Shown here: positions 23,106-34,975 of the stretch, piece by piece | Numbering within the stretch: position 1 is the stretch's first letter | How the letters are laid out: the number at the start of each line of letters is the position of its first letter | Source: Gambelia wislizenii | Lineage: Eukaryota; Chordata; Lepidosauria; Squamata; Crotaphytidae | Length of the DNA stretch: 64,000 nucleotides | Assembly (NCBI GenBank): GCA_030847615.1 | Contig: JAUMIR010000001.1 | Location: 163,095,001-163,159,000, forward strand | Direction: 5' to 3' | Notes under the pieces: generated by a model | The model's input: the letters and a program-made list of their open reading frames with translations, nothing else | Databases searched by the model: none | Told to the model about the DNA's origin: nothing | Translations under genes and position numbers: made by a program

Positions 23106-23345
23106 TGTATGTGTGTGTCTTTATGTGCTTTCAAGTCACCTGTCAACTTATGGCCACCCCATTAATTTCATTGGGTTTTCTTATGTAAGGAATACTCAGA
23201 AGTGGTTTTGCCAGTTCCTTCCTCTGAAGTACAGCCAATAGCACCTGGTACTTGTTGGCGGTCTCCTTTCCAAGTACTAACTAGGGCTGATACTGCTTAG
23301 CTTCCAAGATCAGATGGGATCTGGTGTCTTCAGGGTATTTAGGCC
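23106..23345 (-). repeat. 5S-rRNA-derived SINE with BovB-type tail
   Basis: On the minus strand the head (23345 to about 23225) parallels vertebrate 5S rRNA: CAGATCCCATCTGATCTTGG, AAGCTAAGCAG, TTAGTACTTGG, GGAGACCGCC, TACCAGGTGCT. The 3' part reads CTGGCAAAACCACTTCTGAG, GAAAACCCAATGAAATTAAT, GCCATAAGTTGACAGGTGAC, CTTGAAAGCACATA and a (CA)n end, resembling the BovB/Sauria SINE tail. The 5S promoter would drive Pol III transcription of the parent; this copy is a fossil. Confidence 0.8.
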
Positions 23346-24423
23346 TGTTTACTCAGTAGGAAATCCTGTTGGGTTCATCAAGCTTACTTCCATGTAGGTT
23401 GGTATAGGACTCAGTCTCAGTATCTGAAACTTCTTGACAGTGATTATGATGATCTCCCCAAGAAGAGTAAAAGAAATTTTTCTCATGTAAACATTTAGTG
23501 GATAAGGTGTTTAATAAAAAGCATGAGAAATATACCTAGGTCAGGAAGACACAGAGAAAAAATTAAATAATAAAACATCTCTTCCCCCCCCCCTTATTCT
23601 TTGAAAAGTGCACATGACAGCTTAATTTAAGATTATTGCAATGTATATGGCTTATGACAGATTTATTTTAAATAACACAGGCTTTTGTCCATATGTGCTA
23701 TAGCTTGGACCAATTTTTTAAAATAGCAACTGAAAAAATGTCCATCCCTAGTTACTTTTTTAAAAAAGCATGACCTGAAAATCCATGTATATATTTTGAT
23801 TCTCTTCCTTCCTTGATACTGGAGCAAATATCTATTTCTTCCATTTAAATTTACTGCTAGAATGGTATCTGGCTTACACTGGTCAGATATGAGACAACTT
23901 CAAGGACTTCTGTTTAAAGGTCTACTTTGCCCTCTCATTCCTTTGCTTCTTGATTAAATAAAACAAGGGTGGGAATTACATTGCTCTCCAGATGTTGGTG
24001 AACTGCAATTTCCAGTAGACTGAACCAGCTTAACAAATGATGAGGAATGCTGGGAGGTCCAATTTTAAAACATCTGAAGAGTCACACAAAGCCCACCACT
24101 GGACTAAAGACAAGCAGCAATGGTGCAGCTGCTACTGAAAAAGCATTGATATGGATTGTCTTCCTACACACCAATTCTGTGGAGAGTTTCTATACTAGCA
24201 ATGCAGGTTCCAGAACATCTGCCACAGATGTATACATTGTCCCTGTGATGTGGAGGATCCACATGACAAAGCACATGAGATGCCAGCAGGGTTGTGGCAA
24301 AGTTGTCATTAAGTAAAGTGGTATGCAGACCAGTCTGTATATGGGTAAGAAAAGATAGCCATCTAAGATATAACCTAGACTTCAGTTCACAGTGTTGGGC
24401 CTACCTATGCTTTCCACTAACCT

Positions 24424-24660
24424 CTGGCTTTATTTATTTATTTATTTAAGATCGCACCTTTTTCCCAATATGGTACCCAAGGTAGCTCACAATATGAGTT
24501 AAAACAACATTCAGTTAAAACAATGGATAACATAAAAGTTTTAAAATTAAACAATCATATTAAAAATCGTAATTTAAAACACTTTTAAAAATGACATTAA
24601 AATATAATAAAATTATTTTAAAATGCAATTCAACAACCCCACCAACAACAACATTAAAAG
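24424..24660. repeat. (TTTA)n with A-rich repeat tail
   Basis: TTTATTTATTTATTTATTTA followed by ATCGCACCTTTTTCCCAATATG, GGTAGCTCACAATATGAG and long A-rich sequence with repeated TTAAAA. A generic 3'-end structure of a tail-sharing retroposon; parent not identified. Confidence 0.4.
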
Positions 24661-25037
24661 ACCTTCTGCAACAGAGAGTTAATTTTTATTTTATTTCAAT
24701 TTATTTTTTGGTTTTGGAAATCAATTGGCTTTGGAAATGCTCTCATGCCTTTCAGACTTCCAGGAGTAATTTGACATGCAACAGTACTAGGGGAGGGGGA
24801 CAGAGACAGACATACAGAGGCACACACCTACAGTGGTATGGTTGCATCAAGCTTTTAAAGCATAGTGACAGGAGAAATTGATTTTACAATCCTATACCAT
24901 CAAAGTGCTATAGAGGGATTAATTTGCTTCTTCAACTATAAGTAGAATTTGAAAATATGAAGTGCAATATAGTTTGCTATCTTTGCAACAGCATCCAAAA
25001 GCTATTCTATCATGTAGAGGTAGGGACCAGGGAGATT

Positions 25038-25062
25038 TTGTTGTTGTTGTTGTTGTTGTTGT
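25038..25062. repeat. (TTG)n microsatellite
   Basis: Perfect TTG array of about eight units. Confidence 0.9.
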
Positions 25063-27975
25063 ACTCCCAGGATCTACCCTGAGTAGCAACAGCTGCCAAA
25101 AACAAAACAAAAAATGTATCAGGAACATAAAAACAAGAAGTGATTGGACATCCCCTTCTGATTTATCAGGGAGATGGTGGAGAGCTTTGCAGGGAGATAT
25201 TGTGGAATTGCTATTGCTAGAAAGTGAGCTTTTGGTGGGAAATAATTGGGGGAGACTGAACGGAGTCTTGGCGACATTTTCCCCATCTTTACAGTAGTAG
25301 CTCCTACCTTTCCTCCCTCAGAAAAACCCTGGGCTCTTGGTTTGTGACAGCCAGAAATGGACATCTCGTCCATCACTTCTAAGTGTCACTATAATGCTGT
25401 ATGATAGCTCCATGGTTTGAAGGCAAAATTTCAATGATGTTCCAAATGCCAATCCCCACAGATAAAGAAACTAGGCTTTTTCTTGTCTTTTGTAATTTAC
25501 CTCCAAGCAATCATCTCATCTCATACAGTTGGCTAACTGTAATAACATTCAAAATAAAACACATATAGATCAAATATATTTTAAACATTAAAATGTATGC
25601 ATAAAAAATAGATAACAGCACCCAAGCATGAAGACCTCTTGAATGTCAAAAAGCCAAGGACCTGTTATTGTCAAAAGTCCTTCATGAGCCATGGTGGTGT
25701 AAGCCATATTGCTCAAGGAAGAGAAAGAAATATCCCATTCTTAGAATATTTCTGGATAATTTCACTCACATTAAGGACGTAGGGCTATGTTTTATACCAA
25801 GACCATTGGTCTTCAAAACTGTCTGCCCTAACTGGTGGTGATTCTCCAGAGTTGCTAGTATGGGTCATTCTCAGCCCTATCTGGAATTGCCACAGGTTGA
25901 ACTTGTTCTTTTCTATATGAAAAAGTACAGCCTCTGCTACTGAATTATGTGATTTTTCCCCATCTTTCCTTGCTCCATGTTATGAATTCAGAATTTAAAT
26001 TTTTCTCTTGGGATTCCATTAATATCACCCCTTATGTTTACAGTAGTTGTCAAAACACTGCCTAATCAGTGGCATAAACTACTACCAAGGGTACACAGAA
26101 ATGAAAAGGCACACATGAAACCACTGACACCAACACTTACCTCTAAGGGTACGATGTGCAGGGCCTGGCCTACCATTATGCAAGAAGAAGTGACAGTCTG
26201 ATGCAACAGAGAAGGCAGCAAATGAGTGGTTACCATATTTAGTTTACTGCCAGGGACGCGGAGGAGGGCTTGTACAATTTTCTGCCTCCTGTGCTAAAAT
26301 AACTTGCCTGGCTTTGGGTACTGACTTGGGTGAGTCAGGGGTGCCATTTTCTGCTTTGGGTAAGGTAACAAAATGTCTTGTGCCAGCCCTGATAGTGTGT
26401 GTGTGTGAAGCAGTCAATGAATGTCAAGCTTCAGGTGGCCATTCATGGGACAAATAGGGAAAAGCTCTCTATCGGTGGTACCACATTTACTCTATAGGAC
26501 ATGTCAGTGCCCTAAGGACAACTTGAAATTTACTAAATGTAAATGTTTCTATATAATGTTTCTATATAAATGTTTCTAATAATTCTAAATATATAATGCT
26601 GAAAACATACATTCAGTAATGGAACTCTCAACTACATGTCATCTGTATAGCTGTTTCATGTATGATTCTACCAGATGTCTCTTCACCTGATGACTTACCA
26701 AAAAATGACCATCCTCCTCTGAAAAAATTTAGGACATGCCACACCATCCAAGGTTTTATCTGACAGCTGTTCCACGTGTTGTCTTTTCTGGGGCAGCAGT
26801 TTCTGAGTAGTGGATATATATGTATGACGTTTTCCTTTGCCTCATTTACTTATGTCTTGAGATCGTCTCCTTCCAGCAGTGTGCATACTTTACTCTTTTG
26901 AGAAAGAATGGGAGGGTCATGCAACATTTATTAACAGAGGCCTAATGTGAATTTTAGTTCAGAGAATAAATATTCACCAGTTTATTCAATCAGGCAGACA
27001 AAAGCTTTCTATGTGCTTTGAGAAATCATCCTAATTACTTCTGGCTTTCCACTTCCCATCCTCATGCCCTAACTCAGCTGTGTAGCAACCAAGAGCCTCT
27101 GTTTATATAACTGACCTCAAGTAGAAGGTTAAATATATTTGTACTTACAGGCCCTCAACCAGATTTTTTTTCCTTGCTTTTTCCATGCTATAAAGATTAA
27201 GATTGCCCAGAGCAGGTTCATGAGTTGCATCTTCTACTCACAATGGAAATCCTCTAAGCAGGAGAATTGGCTAAATTGCACACATGCAACCACTTCTCTG
27301 ATACAAAAATGAAAGTGCCTTGTCTGTATTATTGAACTGTGACTTCTGAAGATGTTCCAATCTCTGAAAAAGGGAATAAACTGGCCATACTGATGGGTGT
27401 TATAACAATTCACCTGCTGGGAAAGTCTTTCAATATTTAAAATCTTTTTGCAAACATTAAAAATGTCTGTCTACAATGAATTGTCTGTACAGAAAGTGTC
27501 TGTTTAGCAGCTACTTTCAACAGATATGGATATATTGTGTGTTGGAACCTTGATAGTACAATGCTTCCTGCTTTATGGTTCTGACATAACAGGATAGATA
27601 ACAGCAGAGAAAACTAAAAGTAAAGAAGCACTCAGGAGAACAGGACAGTTACTGCCAATAAAAGGCTCTCTGCCCAATAATGTTCCAAATTAATAGGTCA
27701 CAGTCAAGTAGCTGTGTCCTAAATTACTGTACTCTTAACAGAAAACTACTGTTGTTCACTCTGTTTTTGATTATCCTGTCTGTGTTAAAAACTGATAATT
27801 TTACAATAGTTTCTGAGTTCTCAGAGGAGTTTGAAGGGATGTAACTGCCACATTTAGTTTGCATTTTCTGGTAACCTCACCAATGAGGCATGTGCATTTA
27901 ATGTAGATTTGATTTAAGCTATTTTTCACATATATAAAAACACCACAGTTTGGTGTTTTTAAGATAAATTAACGT

Positions 27976-28475
27976 AGAGCTTATCTACATGGGCAATATA
28001 CACCATCTTGCCTCCACCTTAGAGCCCTGATGACACAGGGCTTTTGCCCCCATTCTGCCCCGAGGCAGTCCTCATGACTCCTGGGCAAATAAGATGGGGG
28101 AAGACAGGGTAGGGCCCATTAAAGCATTCTAAACTAATGCCTGCTTTAATTTGTTCCCACTAGGAAGACATGGTCCGGGCCCCGCATGACTGCAGAGCCC
28201 ATTCCACCATGCCGGCCCATTGTTTCAGCTGCCCTCTGCCTTGCTCTTTTGCAGCAGGAAGCAGGCCTGCAGCATGTGGCCAAGACTGGTCACATGCAGA
28301 GGGCCTCGGTCACATGTTGTGGGCCATCTTCCTGCCTTGAGAGAGAGTGAGGGAGATGGCAGTAGCAGCAGCTGCAGTGACGGGCCAATGTGTCTGTCTG
28401 GACTTCCTCCCATTCTGTCCACGTAATGGGAGGAACAGGCCTGACACATGGGCAGGATACACCAGTGGAGAGCCC
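27976..28475. mobile_element. Non-autonomous DNA transposon, GGGCTTGTCTAGAC-end family, copy 1
   Basis: Homologous along its length to 51477-52015: CCCCGAGGCAGTCCTCA, GGGCCCCGCATG, CAGCATGTGGCCAAGACTGG, GGCAGTAGCAGCAGCTGCAG, GGATACACCAG. The left end is degenerate (GAGCTTATCTACATGGGC) and the right end apparently truncated or rearranged. GC-rich relative to its surroundings. Confidence 0.55.
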
Positions 28476-29064
28476 TTAGGATGCAATCCTATAGGCCCAG
28501 GGATGTGTCTCTGAGGCAACAGGACTGATTGTAAATCTTCCTCTAAGGAGGGGGAAGCCTGCTTTTAGAGTCTCCCTCCTAGCCCATACCCAGAATTGTA
28601 GAGGTTTCTGCAGAGATCTGAGACTCTGACCACAGAGGGGAGATCTGAGCTCAGAGTTTCCCTCCTGGCTTATCTCTGCCATTGTACATGTTTCTCCAGG
28701 GGCTTCCCTCTTTCAGTCTTAGAACTTCAACCTCATGAGAGGGAAGGAGAGGAGGAATGAACGGGATGTGTTGGAGTATGGTAGTCAGGGAAGGGAGAAG
28801 ATCCCACCAGCTTCCAACCTCACCTCCAACACCAAGGCTCATCTGAATAAATTCTGTACCACTGCTTGTACAATGTTTGTAACCTTGCAGAGCTTTCTAA
28901 TGCATTCTAGCCATCTCTAGATCAAGCCTGCAGTTGTTTTAATGGGATACACTGTCAGTGAGAGAAACCAGTCATGATCTGTGAGACTAAGAGATTAAAT
29001 GCCCCCTCCCCATATCCATACTATGCAATGGATGCACTATGTGTGGACTGAGCAGAGAGAAATC

Positions 29065-30770
29065 ATCATCATCAATTGTTTATTTATATAGTGCCATCAA
29101 TATACATGGCACTTTACAATAAAACAACCAAAAAACAGTGGGTCCTGCCAAAGGCGTACAGTCTAAAATATATGTGTATACAGATACACACAGTAGAGAA
29201 AAGGAAGGAATAATAAAATATAAAACTATACAATACAATTGTAAAACAAATTATCCAGATAAAGGGCTTTTTCAGATGGTGTGACAGACAGACAGGGAGC
29301 CAATCCTCTGTGAGGAGGTGGTAGGAGGAGGGTTCTGGAGGAGATAAAGGGGGAGTGAGTGAGTTGAAGTTGGGTTTTCAGTTTAGAGTGTGGAGATGAG
29401 GCTTTGAATGATTCAAGACAGTTAGAAGCTTAGAGAAAGAGCAAATGTTTGTGGAGGACAATAACTTGGTTATATAGTTACATGATTTATTCGCTTGACA
29501 TTAAACGTTCTTTTGTTAACAAGAAACATCCAGCCTGGCATGAGTGATTCTCAAGGAAGGAGACACAGCCAGGAATACACAGCCACACCTGAGTGCTTGT
29601 TCTATACCACTGGGAGACGTAGTTCGGCTGTGACGTGAAGGTCGGGCATCACAAAGCGGTGACAGGGTGGGAGGTGGAATTCCCCCTGCACCACAAAGTG
29701 GTGGCAGCGGTGGGATAGGAAAGGCCCCCGTGCCACTAGGAAGGCGCCTGGCGTCAGAGAGGCTAAAAAAAAAACCATGGAGGTTGGGAGGAGGACAGCG
29801 CTGACCTGCTTCCAGCTATCGATTTCGCATGACACCGTCCTCCTCCTGTCCTTCCTCCATGCTTCCTCCTTGCTGGAGGGATGAGAAAGGCATTGCTTTT
29901 CATTGATGGAAACTTCCGTCAATGAAAACCAGCGCCTTTCCAGTCCCTCCAGCGCAGAGGAAGCATATAGGAAGGACAGGAGGAGGACGGCATCATGCGA
30001 AATTGATCACTGGAAGTGGGACAGCACCGTCCTCCTCCCAACCTCCGCGAGGGTTTTTTAACCCATCTGAAAAAGTCCAAAATACCAAAAATACAATATA
30101 ATATAAAGCCAACGGACCAATACATGTAATCTAAATATACAAGATTGTAATACAATATTAAACTAAAATTCCAAAAGCTTTGGAAAGCAACAAAAAGTTT
30201 TTAATTGAGATTTAAAAATAATGAGGGAAGGAGCAGGGAGGCAATTCCAAGAGTATGGAGCAGCGAGTAAGAAAGGACAAAACTGAGCCAAGAAAGAGGA
30301 AAGCTTGGTTGAGTGAGAAGCCTAGAATTCCTAGAATGCAGATCTTGATCAGGCTGGTAAAAAGGAATAAGAGGTGAAAGATAGGGGAAAAGTAGGTTGT
30401 GTAAGGCTTTGAGCATTAAAACAAAAAACGTATACTTAATCCTAGAAGGATTGGGAAACCAAAGTGGGGTAACATGATCAAAGTGATGGGCCAAAAAGAT
30501 AATCTTAGCAGCAGAATGTTGAACAGAAACCAGAGGATTAAGATAGATAATAGAAGACCAGTCAAAAAAAGATTCCACTAATCAAGGCGGGAAATGACCA
30601 AGGCATGAGCTAAGGTTTTAGCAGAGGAAGCATAAAGAAAAGGTCTGATTTTGGCAATGTTATGAAGAAAAGATCAGTATGACCTTGCTACAGCCTCAAT
30701 GTGAGGAACAAAAGACATAAAAGGGTAAAAAATAAAGCCAAGACTACACGTTTCCATCACAGAATGGGAA
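29065..30770 (-). pseudogene. L2-like LINE 3' part, split by a palindromic element
   Basis: A minus-strand frame at 30578-30201 reads QHSAAKIIFLAHHFDHVTPL, LKALHNLLFPYLSPLIPFYQ, a SRNSRLLTQPSFPLS run and SLLHTLGIASLL. This is the C-terminal region typical of L2/CR1-group reverse transcriptases. Non-coding 3' sequence continues to a terminus near 29065 (TATTTATATAGTGCCATCAA). The palindromic element 29264-30078 sits within the 3' UTR. 5'-truncated, no catalytic motif seen. Clade assignment moderate. Confidence 0.55.
29264..30078. mobile_element. Large palindromic (fold-back) element
   Basis: Ends GGGCTTTTTCAGATGG and CCATCTGAAAAAGTCC, flanked by AAA on both sides (29261-29263 and 30079-30081). 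The core 29757-30064 is a giant palindrome: CCATGGAGGTTGGGAGGAGG mirrors CCTCCTCCCAACCTCCGCGA, and the centre is CATTGATGGAAACTTCCGTC. The unpaired part at 29300-29750 may be LINE sequence or a left-arm extension, so the left boundary is less certain. Confidence 0.55.
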
Positions 30771-30843
30771 AATTATTAATAGTGATGCAGTTGTAAAGCA
30801 GGTTTTGAAGGCGAAATACGTGTGAAAAATAAAAATAGTCTAA

Positions 30844-31989
30844 GGAGATTTTCAAACCGGGGCTAAAAGCCCCTTTTCTCTCCTGCAAGCCCCTTTCCTG
30901 TTCCTGCAACAGAATGGAGGTAAATGTTTGCACACTTACCTCCATTCCGCTGCAGGAACGGGCATCCTCCCTCCTTGCCTGGCCGGCCGTAAATGCAGCC
31001 GTCGTAAGGTCAAATAAAAAAGTAAAAACTAAAAAAAAATTAAAAATACAGGTAACCCAGGGAGGGAGGGAAGGGTGGCACTTACCTGGATGTCCTGATC
31101 GTGGCAGGAAGTGCCTGCTACGGAGCTCCTCCCCCATCCCTGTCATTCCAGAACAGGAATGGGATCCAATTTGTACACCTGTGTTCTGTTACAGAAACAG
31201 AACCGGGTGCTTAATGACTACTTCTCCCCGTGAATAAAATATCACGGGGAGAAAACAGAATAGAGACACTTTTGGCACAGAACAGGGTAAACGCATCTGA
31301 AAGGAAAATCTTTCAGGAGATTTTCACACGGGGCCAAAATGCCCCGTTACTGCCCCGCTACCTCCTCTCCCGTTCCTGCCACGGAATAACATAAATCTTT
31401 CATACACTCACCTTAATTCCGCAGCAGGAACGGGCTCCCCCTCCCCTTGCTGGCCGGCCGTAAATGCAGCCGTCGTAAGGCTGCTTTTACGACTGGCCGT
31501 CTGAAACGTTATCACGTTATCACGTGATAACGGCAGATGGTAAATTAAAAAATAAAACTCCCCCAAACATAAAATCAGTTCACCAAGCACAAAAACACTC
31601 TTTAAATCACATAATCAAAACAGGGAGGGTAAAGAAAGGGTGCCACTTACCTGGATGTCCAGATCGTACCAGGAAGTGCTCAGAACGGACCTCCCCTCCG
31701 TGGCTGTCATTTCAGAACAGGAACGGGGCTCCTGTTCGCACACCTGTGATTGCGTTATAGCAACGGAACGGGAGGTCTATTCACGATGAAAAATCGTGAT
31801 TACATTGTTCTGGAACAGTCACGGGAGTAGAATGGATGCAGGACAGAACGGGGTCAACGTCGTCCGAAAGGGAAAACCTTTCCCGACCCTGTTCTGTTCC
31901 TGCCACGGGATATATAGCCCATGTGAAAATCTCCTCAGTGACCCTGTTCCATTTCTGTTATGGGATAAATTGCCTGTGTGAAAATCTCC
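30844..31989. mobile_element. GGAGATTTTCACAC-end family element, outer member of a same-family nest
   Basis: Left end GGAGATTTTCAAAC (30844), right end GTGTGAAAATCTCC (to 31989). Flanking triplets are TAA and TGA. It is split at 31315 by another family member. Removing the inner copy and one TCA leaves about 524 bp, continuous with relatives across the join. Orientation is opposite to 6416-7025. Confidence 0.65.
31316..31934. mobile_element. GGAGATTTTCACAC-end family element, inner member with TCA duplication
   Basis: 619 bp, ends GGAGATTTTCACACGGGG and ATGTGAAAATCTCC, with TCA at 31313-31315 and 31935-31937. The sequence on either side joins to restore the outer copy (AAAATCTTTCA + GTGACCCTGTTCC). 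This matches AAAACCTTTC CCGACCCTGTTC inside the inner copy itself, so the insertion site and the 3-bp duplication are directly readable. Confidence 0.75.
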
Positions 31990-32178
31990 TGACTCTGCAA
32001 GTTTCCACTAAGGAAGGATAAAAGAAGATAATGAAAAAGAGAAGCAGCTATATAAAATTATCAAAACAGTTTGCCAAAACAGAATTACTAAAGTTAATGA
32101 AGCAGCTAATCTGTCTCCCACACTCTCCCCTATTTCTCATGCAAAAAAGGAGACATGCTTGCATTATACCTATTCTTA

Positions 32179-32780
32179 GGGGTTGTCTATACAAGGCTAT
32201 AAAATGTGGATTGATGCACACTAATGCCAATTCACAGCAGCTCTCAATTGTCTCAATGATTTTTTGGCAAGATCACAGGCACATGAAGCTACCCGTGTTT
32301 GTTGTTCAAACGGGCATGCCTGTGAATCAAGATGGCGGGTGCAAGTGAATTACTTGCATTTTTATTGTCAACAGTTGCCACTTCTGAACTTTGTTTTTAA
32401 AGCACATCCAAGGTGTGGGTGTGCGATATTCTACTTAAATAAATAGGAAAAAGAAGAAAAGGTTGTTTTGTCACCTCAGCGCACAATCACTACAGCAAAA
32501 ATCCAACATGGTGGTTCTGGGCGTTAGCTTTGTTAGCAAACACTGCTCCCTGCACACATCAGATCAATCAACTTTCCACTTCAGCTCTTATCAGGAATGT
32601 GCAGCAAAGTGAACCAGTTGTCCCATGGTGCTTTTTGAAAACTTCGAGAAAAGCCATAAAGTTTTTGGAGTTTTTTGCCTCCCTCCTTCAGAAGATGGCG
32701 GATTGATGTGGGATCCTATTAAGACAAATCATATTCTCCTCGAATTCTATGAGGATTATTTTTGCTGTTTAGACAACCCC
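32179..32780. mobile_element. Non-autonomous DNA transposon, GGGGTTGTCTATACA-end family, copy with TTA duplication
   Basis: 602 bp with ends GGGGTTGTCTATACA and TGTTTAGACAACCCC and exact TTA on both sides (32176-32178, 32781-32783). A TTA target duplication with GG-initial ends is the usual signature of PIF/Harbinger transposons. No transposase is encoded. Confidence 0.7.
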
Positions 32781-33287
32781 TTAGACTGAGCAGGACTCCT
32801 TGACCCCTCAACCCCTCAATTAATTTACATCATGACCAAAACTTTCTTCTCCCTTCTCTTTGTTTTTGTCTTCGCTCTTTCCACCACTGTCAAACTGAGA
32901 GCCTGTCAGAAAAAGGAGTATTATGAGGCCAAGTTTGTTGCTTTTTTTGTTGTTTTACAGAGGTAACGTAGATCAATACGGGTGTTATATTTTCTCAGTA
33001 TCTGAAATATTAAGGGTTGTCTAATGGCCAGCTGCTTCAGTATATCTAGTTGAGAGCTGAGGACTGGCTGTGTGTAATGGAAGATTTAACAATCTGTCCA
33101 TCCGAGAAGGAGGGAGGGATAATTATTTGTGAGTCTGGCTTGACATGTTAGTTCTAATCTGGTTGCTCTGTTGCATGTATATGGCTTCAGGTAAATGGTC
33201 AAAGCTCTACACAAGGAGGAGCACAAGCATTAACTCTGAATTTCTGGGCATGAAACTTCTCCCTTCATTGAACTGAACAGGGGATGT

Positions 33288-33520
33288 GCTTATGGCTGCT
33301 GCCACACTATAAAATGAATGCAGTTTGACACCACTTTAACTGTCAAGACTCAATGCTATGGAATTCTGGGCTTTGTAATTTTGTGAGATATTTGACCTTC
33401 TCTGTTAGAGAGCTCTGGCGCCACAAAAACTACAAATCCCAGCATTCCTTAGGATGGAGCCATGATCATTAAAGTGGTGTCAAATTTTGCACTAATTCTG
33501 CAGTATGGCAGCAGCCTATG
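33288..33520. mobile_element. Palindromic MITE, 'aatcctgggattt' family (GCTGCCACACT-end subfamily)
   Basis: Left GCTGCTGCCACACTATAAAA and right CTGCAGTATGGCAGCAGC ends pair. Inner arms GACACCACTTTAACTG / CATTAAAGTGGTGTCAAA, and TATGGAATTCTGG / CCCAGCATTCCTTAGG. Confidence 0.65.
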
Positions 33521-34281
33521 CTATAACTTGGCATACAAGTGCAAACTGGAGTAGGCACTGAACTCAAAATGAGCAGCTTCATTTAGCACATGATTGGCAC
33601 TAGTATGTGTTCTTTACTCAGCAGGCAGGTTCCTCTATTATCTCTTTGTTCAGACTCTGTTCCAGTGTGCATATTATAATATAAGCATATTCTTGATTGG
33701 ATTTATCCATCTGCCATATTTAAATACCAATCTGAATTTAATTATTGAAGCTTTCCTTCAGTCATTAGTTTTGCCTCCTTGGTATAAATATCAGCAGTAC
33801 ACTTGCTGAAAATTTAATTCTAGTTTTCAGATTGCTTGACAGCAAGTATAAGAAAGTTAATAAAATTATCTACTTGATAATTTTTATGAAGGAGGGAGTT
33901 GTCATCCAATATTGCTTTTGTCCCTGAATTTATGCAACTATCAAATGAGTCATTGGTCTATTCCAAAAGCAGTATGCCTCATTTATCAATCAAGCACTCC
34001 TCTCTGCAATTTGAAAGCATCTTATAATATGTGCTTTTTCATAGCTTTCCTGCCTTGGTTTAATTTTCAGAAAATTCTTCCCCCTTTCCTCTAGAATTAT
34101 TTAATATCAACATACTCATTTTACCCCGTTGCCTATTGCAAATTATGATATTCTTCTGTTTTACCTGCATATGTATTATCACTCCTTATGCCATAACTCA
34201 TCAAGCTCTATGAACATTGCTCATTTCAATCTAACCAGGCATGAAAGCTCAGTGCAAAAAGGCTCTAGAGATAAGAGACTG

Positions 34282-34499
34282 GGGCCCTTTCACACTACAA
34301 AATTATAACACTATGATTCCACTTTAACTGCTGTGGCTGCATCCTACTGAATCGTGGCATTAGTAGTTTGGTGAGGTGCTAGAGCAGCTCTCTGGCTGAG
34401 AATTCTAAATTCCTCTCTACACTGTAAATCCTAGGATTTAACAGGATAGAATTATGAAGTGGAATCACAGTGCAATAATTGCATTGTGTGAAAGGGCCC
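34282..34499. mobile_element. Palindromic MITE, GGGCCCTTTCACAC-end subfamily
   Basis: 218 bp with perfect-looking ends GGGCCCTTTCACAC and GTGTGAAAGGGCCC, inner TGATTCCACTTTAACTGC and AAGTGGAATCACAGTGC. Flanking bases are not a clean duplication. Confidence 0.7.
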
Positions 34500-34749
34500 T
34501 AGGCGTTGTCTTCTGGAGAGGTATAAAATCCCCTTTCCTGGAGCCTTCCAGGAACAGGAAATGACCCTCTCTTTTGGAGTGAGGGTTCTGGCAGGGACAA
34601 AGGGCCACAGAAAGGTCTTTGGGATCACAAGCAGCCCAAGGACTGCACTTTGCCAACCCCAGCTTTAGCCCTTAACAGGCATTTGCTTCATACACGAGGT
34701 TTACAACTGTGGACCAAGGGCAGAAGTATACATACAAGACCAAGTACCA

Positions 34750-34975
34750 TAGGACTCCCGTATCCACTGATTCAGTTATCTGCGGGACACAAAACAGCGC
34801 AGCCACCATCGAGTCTTCCTAGAAAATGTCTAGAGAGGCATCCTCTCTAGACATTTTCTAGGTCCTCCAAGGCAAACTCTATGGTATTTTAAACCAGAAC
34901 TCCCACTATTTTCAATAGTGTTTGCTTTTATCCATAGTTTTCAGTATCCAAGGGAACCAATCCCCCTACTATATA
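34750..34975. repeat. 'GTATCC' Tigger-like repeat carrying a perfect hairpin
   Basis: Contains CCCGTATCCACTGATTCAG and AGTATCCAAGGGAACC as loose inverted ends, and a perfect 21-bp-arm hairpin (34818-34838 and 34842-34862, loop CAT). Related to 36548-36740 and 39375-39575. Confidence 0.45.
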
